Shown here: one piece after another, positions 7,998 through 15,476 of the stretch
Numbering within the stretch: the first letter of the stretch is position 1
How the letters are laid out: every line of letters begins with the position of its first letter
Program-made: the position numbers and the translations under genes
The notes under the pieces: model-generated
What the model was told of the DNA's origin: nothing
Seen by the model: the letters and a program-made list of their open reading frames with translations, nothing else
Database searches by the model: none
DNA from: DATKWD01 sp963704815
Lineage (GTDB): Bacteria; Actinomycetota; Acidimicrobiia; Acidimicrobiales; Salinilacustritrichaceae
Assembly: GCA_963704815.1 (NCBI GenBank)
Contig: CAVPHU010000005.1
Location: forward strand, 186,001-250,000
DNA length: 64,000 nt
Direction of reading: 5' to 3'

Positions 7998-9172
7998 CAC
8001 TGCACCAACGCCCGTCGTGAGAACGTGACGGCCACGAACGCTACGACGACCGAGAACCCGAGGATGGCGAGGGTCGGCACGAGGACGGCATCGAAGGTGC
8101 CGACACCGGTCGACAGGTCGGTGAAGCCCCGCAACGCCCACCCGTTGGGGGTGGTCAGCGCCAGCTGCCGAAGCAGGTCGGGCGCCTGCGACACGAACAG
8201 GAAGTTGCCGCCGATGATGGCCAGCCCGAAGGTGACCATCGAGGCGATGCCGTCGGCCTGACGCTCCGTGCGGGCCAGGGCGATGACGATCATGGTGAGG
8301 GCCACCACCGACACCGACATGGCGACGCACAGCACCACCACGCCGACAGGGTTGCCCCACGACGCGCCGAACAACAGCGCCGAAGCCGTCGTCAGCACGA
8401 GCAGGCTGGTGAGGCTGAACAGGAACGTGGCCAGCGACTTGCCGGCCAGCACCACCCCGCTCGGCACCGGCGCCGCGGCGATGCGGTCGAGGGTGCCGGC
8501 CTCGCGCTCGCTCGAGAAGCTGCGGGCACTGAACCCGATCGAGAACAGCACGAACAGGATCCCCATCGCCGGAGCGAAATAGCTCACCGGCTCGATGGGC
8601 TCGGCACCGGTGGGCACCGAGGCCACGATCTCGGCCGGTTCGGCTCCGCCCGCCGCGGCGGCGAGCTCGATGACCGTGGCCGGATCGACCCCATTGGCCA
8701 GCGCAGCGGTCGCCGCCACCCGCCCGGTGTTGAACCGGCTGGTGATGCTCGACGCGATGCTGGTCAGCACTTCGCCGGCGATGTCGGCGTCGACGCTGGT
8801 GAACACCACGAGGTCGAGTGACGCGCCGAGGTCCTGGGCCGAGGCGCTGAATCCGGCCGGAATCACCAGCGCCGCATCGACGTCGCCGTCGATCACCGCC
8901 TGCCGGGCAGCATCCGAGGTGTCGTACCGCTCGACGGTCACCACCTCCGCGAGGTCGGGGTCGTCGAAGATCTCGAGCACCGACGCGGCGACCGGGCCGC
9001 CGTCCTCGTCGACGATCGCCGCGGTGAAGTTGAAGCCGGCGACCCCACCGAAGGCGAAGTTCATGAGCGCGGCGATGGCGATCGGAGCGACGAACCCGAT
9101 GACGAGGATCGAGCGATCACGCAGCCGCTGCCGCACGTCCTTTGCGCAGATGCTGCCGATGATGCGGAGCAC
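7997..9172 (-). CDS. ABC-2 type transporter permease (first subunit)
   Basis: A 391-residue membrane protein with the same plan as its downstream partner: an N-terminal helix after a basic KDVRQRLRDRS stretch, an external domain (about 45-215), then a helical membrane domain with the conserved cytoplasmic ERE-x-GTLDRI motif typical of ABC-2 permeases. The GTG start sits 2 nt after the ATPase stop. The two permeases probably form a heterodimer with the ATPase at 9175-10155. Confidence 0.85.
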   Translation of the reverse strand: MLRIIGSICAKDVRQRLRDRSILVIGFVAPIAIAALMNFAFGGVAGFNFTAAIVDEDGGPVAASVLEIFDDPDLAEVVTVERYDTSDAARQAVIDGDVDAALVIPAGFSASAQDLGASLDLVVFTSVDADIAGEVLTSIASSITSRFNTGRVAATAALANGVDPATVIELAAAAGGAEPAEIVASVPTGAEPIEPVSYFAPAMGILFVLFSIGFSARSFSSEREAGTLDRIAAAPVPSGVVLAGKSLATFLFSLTSLLVLTTASALLFGASWGNPVGVVVLCVAMSVSVVALTMIVIALARTERQADGIASMVTFGLAIIGGNFLFVSQAPDLLRQLALTTPNGWALRGFTDLSTGVGTFDAVLVPTLAILGFSVVVAFVAVTFSRRALVQ

Positions 9173-9174
9173 GA

Positions 9175-10155
9175 CTACTCCCGCAACGCAGAGCCGGTGA
9201 GGTGGAGGAACACCGCCTCCAGGTCGGGCTCCACCACCCGGACCGACTTCACCGAGGCGCCCAGCGCCGTGGCCTGGCCCAGGATCGTCGGCAGGGCGGC
9301 GGCGGCCTCGTCGAGCAACAGCAGCACCTCGCCCTCGACGACGCTGGCCGTATCGACCTCGTCGAGTCGCTCGCACGCTGCGGCGAGCACGGCCAGATCG
9401 CCCGACACCTCGAGGTGGACCTGGTCCTGCTCGGAGACGATCGACACCAGCTCACGGGTGGTGCCCTCGGCGATCAGCCGACCCTGGTCGATGATGCCGA
9501 CCCGGTCGCACAGCTGCTCGGCTTCCTCCATGTAGTGGGTCGTGTAGAGGACGGCCATGCCCTCGCCGCCGAAGCGGTCGACGCTCTCGAGGATGGCGTG
9601 GCGGCTCTGCGGGTCGACCCCGACCGTGGGCTCGTCGAGGATCAGCAGCCGCGGCTGGTGCAGCAGCCCGACCCCGATGTTGAGCCGTCGCTTCATGCCG
9701 CCCGAGAAAGTGTCGACGATCTCGTCGGCCCGGTCGGTCAGGTCGGTCAGCTCGAGTACCTCGTCGACCCGCTCGGCCAACTGGTGGCGGCTCATCGGAT
9801 AGAGGCGGCCGAAGAAACGCAGGTTCTCGGCCGCAGTGAGGTCGGGGTAGAGCGCCACCTCCTGGGGCACGTAGCCCACGAGCGCCTTGGCCGCGGTCGC
9901 GTCGTCTTCGACGTCGTGGCCGTCGATGCTGACCGTCCCGCCGTCACGCCTGAGCAGCCCACAGATGAGCCGGATCGTGGTCGTCTTGCCGGCGCCGTTC
10001 GGGCCGAGCAGGCCGTAGGTCTCGCCCGGCGCGATGTGGAAGCCCACGTCGTCGACGGCCACCCGATCGCCGAACGAGCGGGTGAGGCCCGAGGCGAGTA
10101 GCACCGGATCACCGGTGGCGCCTGGCGACTCAGCTGCGGGGGCTGTGGTCGTCAT
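9175..10155 (-). CDS. ABC transporter ATP-binding protein (DrrA/CcmA-like)
   Basis: A 326-residue ATPase. It has Walker A GPNGAGKTT, signature FSGGMKRR, Walker B LLILDEP followed by TVGVDPQSR, and the switch-His region TTHYMEEAE. The C-terminal 80 residues form the extra domain common to daunorubicin-type (DrrA) ATPases. It energises the two permeases that follow. I use ATG 10155 rather than the longer open frame because MTTTAPAAES gives a normal short lead-in to the nucleotide-binding domain. Divergent-side neighbours are unrelated. Confidence 0.9.
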   Translation of the reverse strand: MTTTAPAAESPGATGDPVLLASGLTRSFGDRVAVDDVGFHIAPGETYGLLGPNGAGKTTTIRLICGLLRRDGGTVSIDGHDVEDDATAAKALVGYVPQEVALYPDLTAAENLRFFGRLYPMSRHQLAERVDEVLELTDLTDRADEIVDTFSGGMKRRLNIGVGLLHQPRLLILDEPTVGVDPQSRHAILESVDRFGGEGMAVLYTTHYMEEAEQLCDRVGIIDQGRLIAEGTTRELVSIVSEQDQVHLEVSGDLAVLAAACERLDEVDTASVVEGEVLLLLDEAAAALPTILGQATALGASVKSVRVVEPDLEAVFLHLTGSALRE

Positions 10156-10230
10156 GCCCCAAGGTTGTACCGCCTGCACGGCGGGTCGTAGGGCCGAAAG
10201 ACTCACGGCCGGTCCGGGGCGTGCGTGCGG

Positions 10231-10521
10231 TCAGCCGAGGGCGTTCAGCACGCCGATCACTGCGGTCGCCGTGCCGATGAGCGCGACCATGCGCAGCGTC
10301 AGGTCGTTGCGGAGGTCGGCGATCTCGCCGCGCACGTCGGCGAGGTCACCCCGGAACTCGCTGCGAAACTCGGCGAGTTCGGCGCGGAGGAACTGTTTGG
10401 TGACCAGCTCGTCAGCTTCGACGGAGGGGAACTCGGTCATGAGGGCATTGGCATCTTCCTCGCCGAGCACGGGAACCGGTTTCCCGTAGATCGACGAACG
10501 GTGACGGGCATCGAGTGCCAT
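10231..10521 (-). CDS. coiled-coil protein with C-terminal membrane anchor (paralogue 3)
   Basis: A 96-residue paralogue whose first 60 residues are almost identical to the 1775-2152 protein, including the EFRSEFRGDLADVRGEI coiled-coil start. It has a shorter coiled coil and ends in the hydrophobic helix LRMVALIGTATAVIGVLNAL. It is preceded by the same 40-bp leader and is divergent from an alpha/beta hydrolase 118 bp away, reproducing the order seen at 4021-5080. Function unknown. Confidence 0.75.
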   Translation of the reverse strand: MALDARHRSSIYGKPVPVLGEEDANALMTEFPSVEADELVTKQFLRAELAEFRSEFRGDLADVRGEIADLRNDLTLRMVALIGTATAVIGVLNALG

Positions 10522-10526
10522 GGGAT

Positions 10527-10566
10527 TCCTTCGGGTCAGGTCACGAAGGGGGAAGTCCCGCCAACT
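10527..10566 (-). promoter_or_regulatory. conserved 40-bp leader of coiled-coil paralogue 3
   Basis: Matches 2158-2197 at 37 of 40 bases, including the CCTTCG/CGAAGG inverted repeat beside the ribosome-binding site. Conservation is stronger here than in the surrounding non-coding DNA. Confidence 0.5.
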
Positions 10567-10639
10567 CCAGCGAGACCTGAAGCGGGTCTGGCCGTGCGTC
10601 TCGCCGGCTCGTCCTCTGGGCAAGTGCTACGAAGGGGCC

Positions 10640-11368
10640 ATGCCCGCCGTCTTCGTCCATGGAGTTCCCGAGACACCGGCGATCTGGGATCCGCTCATCG
10701 GCGAGTTCGCCCGCACCGACGTCGTGGCGCTGCAGCTCCCCGGATTCGGATGCTCGTTGCCCGAGGGGTTCGAGCCGACCAAGGAGCGCTACGCCGAGTG
10801 GCTGATCAGCGAACTCGCCGACCTCGACGACATCGATCTGGTGACCCACGACTGGGGCGCGCTGCTGATGATCGCCGCGCTGGCGAGCGACCGGGTGCAG
10901 GTCCGGTCGTGGATCACCGACAGCGGCAACCTCGACGACACCTTCGAATGGCACGACATGGCCCGCAGCTGGCAGACCGCGGGCGAGGGCGAAGCGTTCA
11001 TGGACAGCATGCTCGATGCGAGCGACGCCGACCGGGCGGCCGTGCTGATCGGCGCCGGCGTGCCCGAGTCGGGGGCCGGTTCCATGGCGGCCGCGCTCGA
11101 CCGGACGATGACCGATGCCATCCTCGCCCTCTACCGATCGGCCACCGAGATCGGCACCGAGTGGGGCCCGCTCATCGACGACCTCGACGGCCCGGGCCTC
11201 GTGCTCGAGTCGATGCAGGACCCCTTCCGCTCCGCCGGTCGAGCTGCTGCGCTCGCCGGACGCACCGGGGCTCGGGTCGCAAAGCTCCCCGACGCCGGTC
11301 ACTGGTGGATGCTCGAAGACCCATCCGGGGCAGCCAAGGTGATCGAGGAGTTCTGGGCGTCGCTCTGA
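10640..11368 (+). CDS. alpha/beta hydrolase, Asp-nucleophile type (copy C)
   Basis: A 242-residue cytoplasmic hydrolase. HGVPETP (8-14) supplies the oxyanion region, THDWGALL puts Asp71 at the nucleophile elbow, and DAGHWWMLEDP places the catalytic His near 221. An Asp nucleophile followed by Trp is the haloalkane-dehalogenase/epoxide-hydrolase pattern, but the protein is shorter than either family, so the substrate is open. GAAGGGG lies just before the ATG. It is the intact twin of the frameshifted gene at 4350-5080 and, like it, is divergent from a coiled-coil anchor gene. Confidence 0.8.
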   Translation: MPAVFVHGVPETPAIWDPLIGEFARTDVVALQLPGFGCSLPEGFEPTKERYAEWLISELADLDDIDLVTHDWGALLMIAALASDRVQVRSWITDSGNLDDTFEWHDMARSWQTAGEGEAFMDSMLDASDADRAAVLIGAGVPESGAGSMAAALDRTMTDAILALYRSATEIGTEWGPLIDDLDGPGLVLESMQDPFRSAGRAAALAGRTGARVAKLPDAGHWWMLEDPSGAAKVIEEFWASL

Positions 11369-11457
11369 ACCGGCAGGGCCGGACACCACAGAACCGCCGC
11401 CCATGAGGGCGACGGTCCTGCGGGCACCTGGTTGACGCTGCTCAGCAACGGCGCTGA

Positions 11458-12318
11458 TCAGTCCTCATCACGATCGTCATCGTCATCGTCGTCATCACGA
11501 TCATCGTCTCGATCGTCGTTGCCCGAACCCGAGTTGTCACGCCGATCGTCGTCTCGGTCGTCGGCGTTGCCCGAACCCGAGTTGTCACGTCGATCATCGT
11601 CGCGGTCATCGTCGCCGCTGCCCGGTCCGGAGTTGTCGCGACCGCTGTCGTCGGCGCTCCCTGGGCCCGAGTTGTCGGGCCGACCGTCATCGTCGGAACG
11701 ATCGTCACGCCGGTCGTCGTCACGCCGGTCGTCGTTCCGGCCGCCGTCGCCATCACGGACTTCGGTGACCTGGCCGTTGGTGATCTCGATGCGGCCCCCG
11801 GTCGCGTCGTCCCGAACACGGACCCGCTCCCGCACGCCACCGTCCTCGAACTCGATGTCGACCTGGACGCGCTGCGAGCCCGATCGGAAGTCGACGTCGA
11901 TCTCGATGCCGGCCCCTTGCTCGACCTCGACGGTCCAGCCGTCGCTGGGGGTGGCGGCGATCAGCTCGAAGCCGCCTTCGACCACCTGGTAGGTGACGGT
12001 CCCGGCACCCGCAGCGTCCACGCTCAGGGTCTCACCGGGCGCCGGCGCGCTGGGGCCGTCGGGCACGGTCGTGGAGGTGGTCGGAGAGGTCGTCGACGTC
12101 GGGCCGGGAACGGTGACCCCGGCACATTCGGGCTTGTCGGCGTTCTCGGCTTCGTCGCAGGGGCCGGAGATGTCGCCGGCCGCCTCGTCGCTGGCGAGTT
12201 GGATGGCCGCCGGCACCGGCGCCACGCCGACCAAGGCCAAGCCGGTGACACCACCGAGGACGCCGGCGGCGACCCCGATCTGCACAGCGCTCAGCTTCAA
12301 TCTGTCTCGGATGCTCAT
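11458..12318 (-). CDS. exported protein with Asp/Arg-rich repeat tail
   Basis: A 286-residue protein. It has an N-terminal signal/anchor helix (LSAVQIGVAAGVLGGVTGLA), a Thr/Pro-rich linker, then a small beta-rich domain (about 105-180, TVTYQVVEGGFELIAATP through GVRERVRV). The last 90 residues are almost entirely Asp, Arg, Asn, Ser and Gly, with four DNSG-type repeats and a closing run of Asp. The beta domain resembles that of the neighbour at 12418-13068. GGAG precedes the ATG. Location beside a two-component system suggests it is a regulated envelope protein; the acidic tail could bind cations, which is inference. Confidence 0.65.
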   Translation of the reverse strand: MSIRDRLKLSAVQIGVAAGVLGGVTGLALVGVAPVPAAIQLASDEAAGDISGPCDEAENADKPECAGVTVPGPTSTTSPTTSTTVPDGPSAPAPGETLSVDAAGAGTVTYQVVEGGFELIAATPSDGWTVEVEQGAGIEIDVDFRSGSQRVQVDIEFEDGGVRERVRVRDDATGGRIEITNGQVTEVRDGDGGRNDDRRDDDRRDDRSDDDGRPDNSGPGSADDSGRDNSGPGSGDDDRDDDRRDNSGSGNADDRDDDRRDNSGSGNDDRDDDRDDDDDDDDRDED

Positions 12319-12368
12319 GGTTGCTCCTTCGTGGTGGGTTTCGTGACTCCACCATCCGGCCACGGCAA

Positions 12369-12395
12369 CTAAGACGACCTCCGACGAGGGTTAAG
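12369..12395 (-). promoter_or_regulatory. candidate response-regulator site (CTAAG and TTAAG, 22 bp apart)
   Basis: On the plus strand, CTAAG (12369-12373) and GAGGGTTAAG (12386-12395) lie upstream of the 11458-12318 gene, with pentamers 22 bp apart, two helical turns. The same GAGGGTTAAG occurs upstream of the neighbouring paralogue at 13111-13120. OmpR-family regulators bind direct repeats in helical phase, and one is encoded next door. Confidence 0.4.
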
Positions 12396-12417
12396 CGCCC
12401 GCCAACTCTCGTGCGGC

Positions 12418-13068
12418 TCAGTCGTCGCCGGACCCGGAGCCCGAGCCGGAACCCGAAGAGTCGGGCTCCTCGCGCACACGCTCACGCGGCCCGCCGTCCC
12501 ACCAGCCGTCGACACGGCTTCGATGATCGTCCGACCGGAACTCGACCCGAACCCCGTTGCCGTTCTCGGGTTCGAGGTCGACGGTGAACCCCGCCTTGGG
12601 TGTGGCGTAGTCGACGGTGACGCCGGAGGGCGTGAACCGAAGCGCCGCGCTGCCGCCCACGAGGTTGTAGGTGCGAACCTCCGACGCAACGACCGTGGTC
12701 GCCGGTGCCGGCGGGTTGTTCGCCGGTGGTGGAGGGCTGGGAGCCGGGGCCGCCGGTGCCGGACTGGCCGATGGACCTCCGGCCTGTGCGGCGGGTGTCG
12801 GCACGGGGTCCACGGAACCCGGCTGCGGACCAAGGGGCTCGGCCTGGGTGGTCGAGGTCGTGCTCGTCGAGGGCACGGTTGCCTCAGCCGAGGCAGGATC
12901 GGGCTCGGACTCGTCGGCGAGCTGCTCACGCACGTCGGCCTGGTCGACCGGGGCCGGGCGGTCGTTCGTCACCTGATCGCTGACGACCGAGACGCCCTGC
13001 CAGGCGACCAACGTCGCGACGGCGGCGGCGACCAGCCAGGCCACGACGAACGAAAGGGTGCGGGGCAC
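12418..13068 (-). CDS. membrane-anchored protein with Pro/Ala linker and Gly-Ser tail
   Basis: A 216-residue protein. It has one N-terminal membrane helix (LSFVVAWLVAAAVATLVAW), a Pro/Ala/Thr-rich linker (about 65-125), then a beta-rich domain (TYNLVGGSAALRFTP through GPRERVREE) ending in a SGSGSG tail. The domain parallels that of the 11458-12318 protein (VTYQVVEGG and VRERVRV), so I treat the two as paralogues. The GTG start is chosen because it sits directly before the membrane helix. It is divergent from the response regulator and shares the GAGGGTTAAG element, so it is a likely target of that system. Confidence 0.6.
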   Translation of the reverse strand: MPRTLSFVVAWLVAAAVATLVAWQGVSVVSDQVTNDRPAPVDQADVREQLADESEPDPASAEATVPSTSTTSTTQAEPLGPQPGSVDPVPTPAAQAGGPSASPAPAAPAPSPPPPANNPPAPATTVVASEVRTYNLVGGSAALRFTPSGVTVDYATPKAGFTVDLEPENGNGVRVEFRSDDHRSRVDGWWDGGPRERVREEPDSSGSGSGSGSGDD

Positions 13069-13110
13069 CCCACCAGGGTGGCCTGACCATGAGGAAGGCG
13101 ACGCCCAAGG

Positions 13111-13131
13111 GAGGGTTAAGGGTTTCCTAAG
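13111..13131 (-). promoter_or_regulatory. candidate response-regulator site (TTAAG and CTAAG, 11 bp apart)
   Basis: GAGGGTTAAG (13111-13120) is followed by CTAAG (13127-13131), the pentamers being exactly 11 bp apart. It lies in the divergent region between the anchored protein and the response regulator, so it could control both. Confidence 0.45.
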
Positions 13132-13157
13132 CCCCTGGTCAGCACGCCGTGGTTGCG

Positions 13158-13163
13158 TAGCGT
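13158..13163 (+). promoter_or_regulatory. -10 box TAGCGT, leaderless-type promoter
   Basis: TAGCGT lies 7 nt before the ATG of the response regulator at 13171. Confidence 0.45.
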
Positions 13164-13170
13164 GCGGCCC

Positions 13171-13863
13171 ATGGCGTCGGTGCTGATCGTCGAGGACGAC
13201 CAACACATCCGAGCCGCGCTCGTCCGCGAGCTCACCAAGTCGGGCCACGCGGTACGCGCCGAGACCACGGGCACCGAGGCCCTCACCGCGACCGTCGAAT
13301 GGAAGCCCGAGGTCATCGTGCTCGACCTCGGACTGCCCGACCTCGACGGCAGTCAGGTCCTCGCCATGCTCCGTGGTGTCACCGACGCGCCGGTCATCAT
13401 CGCCACGGCGCGCGACGACGAGACCGAGATCGTGCGGCTCCTCGACGCCGGCGCCGACGACCACGTGGTCAAGCCGTTCTCGACGAGCCACCTGGAGGCA
13501 CGCATCCGCGCCGTGCTCCGCCGCAACGCCAGCGGCACATCGACCGCCACCGACGTGGTCGAGATCGGCGAGCTGCGCCTCGACCGCGTTCGGCGCCAGG
13601 CCACCATCGGCGTTACCGACCTCGACCTGACCCGGCTCGAGTTCGACCTGCTGGCCCACCTCGCCGCGGCCAGCCCCGCGGTCGTGTCACGTCGCGAGCT
13701 GCTCGCCGAGGTCTGGAACCAGCCCTACGGCGGCAGCGACAAGACCGTCGACGTCCACCTCTCCTGGCTGCGGCGCAAGCTCGGCGAGACGGCCAAGGAG
13801 CCGCGCTACGTCTGGACCGTCCGCGGCGTGGGCATCCAGCTCCGCAGCCCCGACGACCCGTGA
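13171..13863 (+). CDS. two-component response regulator, OmpR/PhoB family
   Basis: A 230-residue regulator. The receiver domain (1-115) has the acidic pair VEDD at 8-10, phospho-acceptor Asp52 in VLDLGLPD and Lys101 in VVKPF. The winged-helix DNA-binding domain (about 135-228) carries TRLEFDLLAHL, the VWNQPYGGSDKTVDVHLSWLRRKL recognition region and the closing VRGVGI wing. It should act as a dimer on direct repeats, and TTAAG/CTAAG repeats lie at 13111-13131 and 12369-12395. Its stop overlaps the start of the histidine kinase gene. I use ATG 13171 rather than the upstream in-frame codon because the receiver begins there. Confidence 0.9.
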   Translation: MASVLIVEDDQHIRAALVRELTKSGHAVRAETTGTEALTATVEWKPEVIVLDLGLPDLDGSQVLAMLRGVTDAPVIIATARDDETEIVRLLDAGADDHVVKPFSTSHLEARIRAVLRRNASGTSTATDVVEIGELRLDRVRRQATIGVTDLDLTRLEFDLLAHLAAASPAVVSRRELLAEVWNQPYGGSDKTVDVHLSWLRRKLGETAKEPRYVWTVRGVGIQLRSPDDP

Positions 13864-15140
13864 GGCGCCGGCTCCTCCTCGTCACCGTGGCGTCGGCCGC
13901 GCTCGTCGCGGTCGCGTTCGCCATCCCCCTCGGCATCCTCGTTCGCAACGTGGCCCGTGACCGAGCCATCACGGCAGCCGAGCGCGATGCCTCGTCACTC
14001 GCCCCGGCCCTGGCCGTGACCCAGGACCCGTCGCTCATCGAGGGGGCGATCACCCGCACCGACACCGGCGCCGATGCCCGCCTCACCGTCATCACCCCTG
14101 GCGGCACCGTCCTCGGGGACCCTACGCCGGCCGACCCAAACGCGATCGACCTCGTCCGTCGCGACCAGCGCAGCCTCACCATCTCCAGTGACGACGGGCT
14201 CGACCTCTACAGCCCGGTCGTCTCGGGAACGGGCGACCTCTCCATCATCCGCGCCCACGTCCCGAACCGGCTCCTCGACGAGGGTGTCACCCGAGCCTGG
14301 TTCGCCGTCGGAGGCGTCGCGCTCGTCCTGATCGCCGCCTCGGCCGTCGTCGCCGACCGCCTCGCACGCACGATGATCGGCGACGCCCACCGCCTCGCCG
14401 ACACCGCGACCCAGCTCGCCGGAGGCGATCCGACGGCACGCGCGCCGGATCTGCAGGTCGAGGAGCTCGACACCGCCGGCCGCTCGCTCAACCTGCTCGC
14501 CGAGCGGATCGACGAGCTCCGCACCGCAGAACGAGAGCGCGTGGCCGACCTCTCGCACCGGCTGCGCACGCCGCTCACGGCGCTCCGGCTCGACGCCGAC
14601 AGCAGCGGCGACGCCGCCATCATCGACGACGCCGACCGCCTCGAGGCCGCAGTCACCGAGCTCATCCATGCCGCTCGCCGGCCGCTTCACGAGGCGCCGG
14701 TCTCGGCCTCCTGCGATGCCGTCGATGTCACGCGTGAGCGGGCCGAGTTCTGGTCGGCGTTCGCCGAGGACGACGACCGGGCCTGGACGTTCGAGACCTC
14801 AGCCGAGTCCGCCGTCGTCCCGTGCGCCGAAGACGAGTTGGCTGACGCCCTCGACGCGCTCCTCGGCAACATCTTCGCCCACACCCCGAACGGCACTGCG
14901 TTCCACGTGCGCGTCGCAACGGGCGAGCCCGACCGCGGCGTGCTGATCGAGATCCGCGACGAGGGCCCCGGCATCTCCACGCCCGACGCGACCGCCCGCG
15001 GTGCAACCACCGACTCGTCCGGACTCGGTCTCGCCATCGCCCGACGCACCGCCGAGGACGCCGGCGGCAGCCTCGACGTCGAGAGCGTGGGTGAGGGCAC
15101 GACGATCACCCTCCGGCTCCCGGTCGCGTCGCGAACCTGA
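13860..15140 (+). CDS. two-component sensor histidine kinase
   Basis: A 426-residue membrane kinase. One helix at about 5-27 and another at about 147-166 enclose a 115-residue extracytoplasmic sensor domain. A HAMP-like linker follows, then the dimerisation box DLSHRLRTPLTALRLD with phospho-His233, then the HATPase region with an N-box (LGNIFAHTPNG), DEGPGI and GLGLAIARR. The GTG start overlaps the regulator stop (GTGA), so the pair is translationally coupled. The H-box has HRLRTP instead of HELRTP, so the usual Glu for phosphatase/kinase chemistry is replaced by Arg, a known variant. The stimulus is unknown. Confidence 0.85.
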   Translation: MRRRLLLVTVASAALVAVAFAIPLGILVRNVARDRAITAAERDASSLAPALAVTQDPSLIEGAITRTDTGADARLTVITPGGTVLGDPTPADPNAIDLVRRDQRSLTISSDDGLDLYSPVVSGTGDLSIIRAHVPNRLLDEGVTRAWFAVGGVALVLIAASAVVADRLARTMIGDAHRLADTATQLAGGDPTARAPDLQVEELDTAGRSLNLLAERIDELRTAERERVADLSHRLRTPLTALRLDADSSGDAAIIDDADRLEAAVTELIHAARRPLHEAPVSASCDAVDVTRERAEFWSAFAEDDDRAWTFETSAESAVVPCAEDELADALDALLGNIFAHTPNGTAFHVRVATGEPDRGVLIEIRDEGPGISTPDATARGATTDSSGLGLAIARRTAEDAGGSLDVESVGEGTTITLRLPVASRT

Positions 15141-15208
15141 CGGCGGGCGGAGGCGTCGGCACGTTCGGCCGACCGTCGCGCTCCCGGGCGAGGGATTGCC
15201 GCACCATC

Positions 15209-15214
15209 TAGCTT
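15209..15214 (+). promoter_or_regulatory. -10 box TAGCTT, leaderless-type promoter
   Basis: TAGCTT lies 6 nt before the ATG at 15221. Confidence 0.35.
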
Positions 15215-15220
15215 CCGGGC

Positions 15221-15469
15221 ATGGGTGAAGCCCGACCGACGCAGGTGGTGCTGACGGCACCGGGATCCCCCATCCCGCACCGGGTCGAGCCGGCGCCGGC
15301 ACGTTGGTCCGCCACGGCGACGTGGTGCTGCCGTTCGATCCCACAACCGGCCGGCGACGACGACGAGGCTGCCTTCGAGGCCGACCTCCGCGACGGCGGC
15401 TACCAGGGCCAGGTGACCGTGGGCCGCGACCTCACGACCATCGAAGTCGACAACCCCCGGGGAGGGTGA
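15221..15469 (+). CDS. small hypothetical protein, possibly frameshifted
   Basis: An 82-residue frame. The C-terminal 35 residues look protein-like (AAFEADLRDGGYQGQVTVGRD), while the middle is Arg/Trp/Cys-rich. In another frame the middle reads GTLVRHGDVVLPFDP, so two compensating indels or one indel may hide a longer reading frame. No family recognised. It ends 7 nt before the DAPG-hydrolase-like gene, so the two may be co-transcribed. Confidence 0.35.
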   Translation: MGEARPTQVVLTAPGSPIPHRVEPAPARWSATATWCCRSIPQPAGDDDEAAFEADLRDGGYQGQVTVGRDLTTIEVDNPRGG

Positions 15470-15476
15470 AGGGCTG

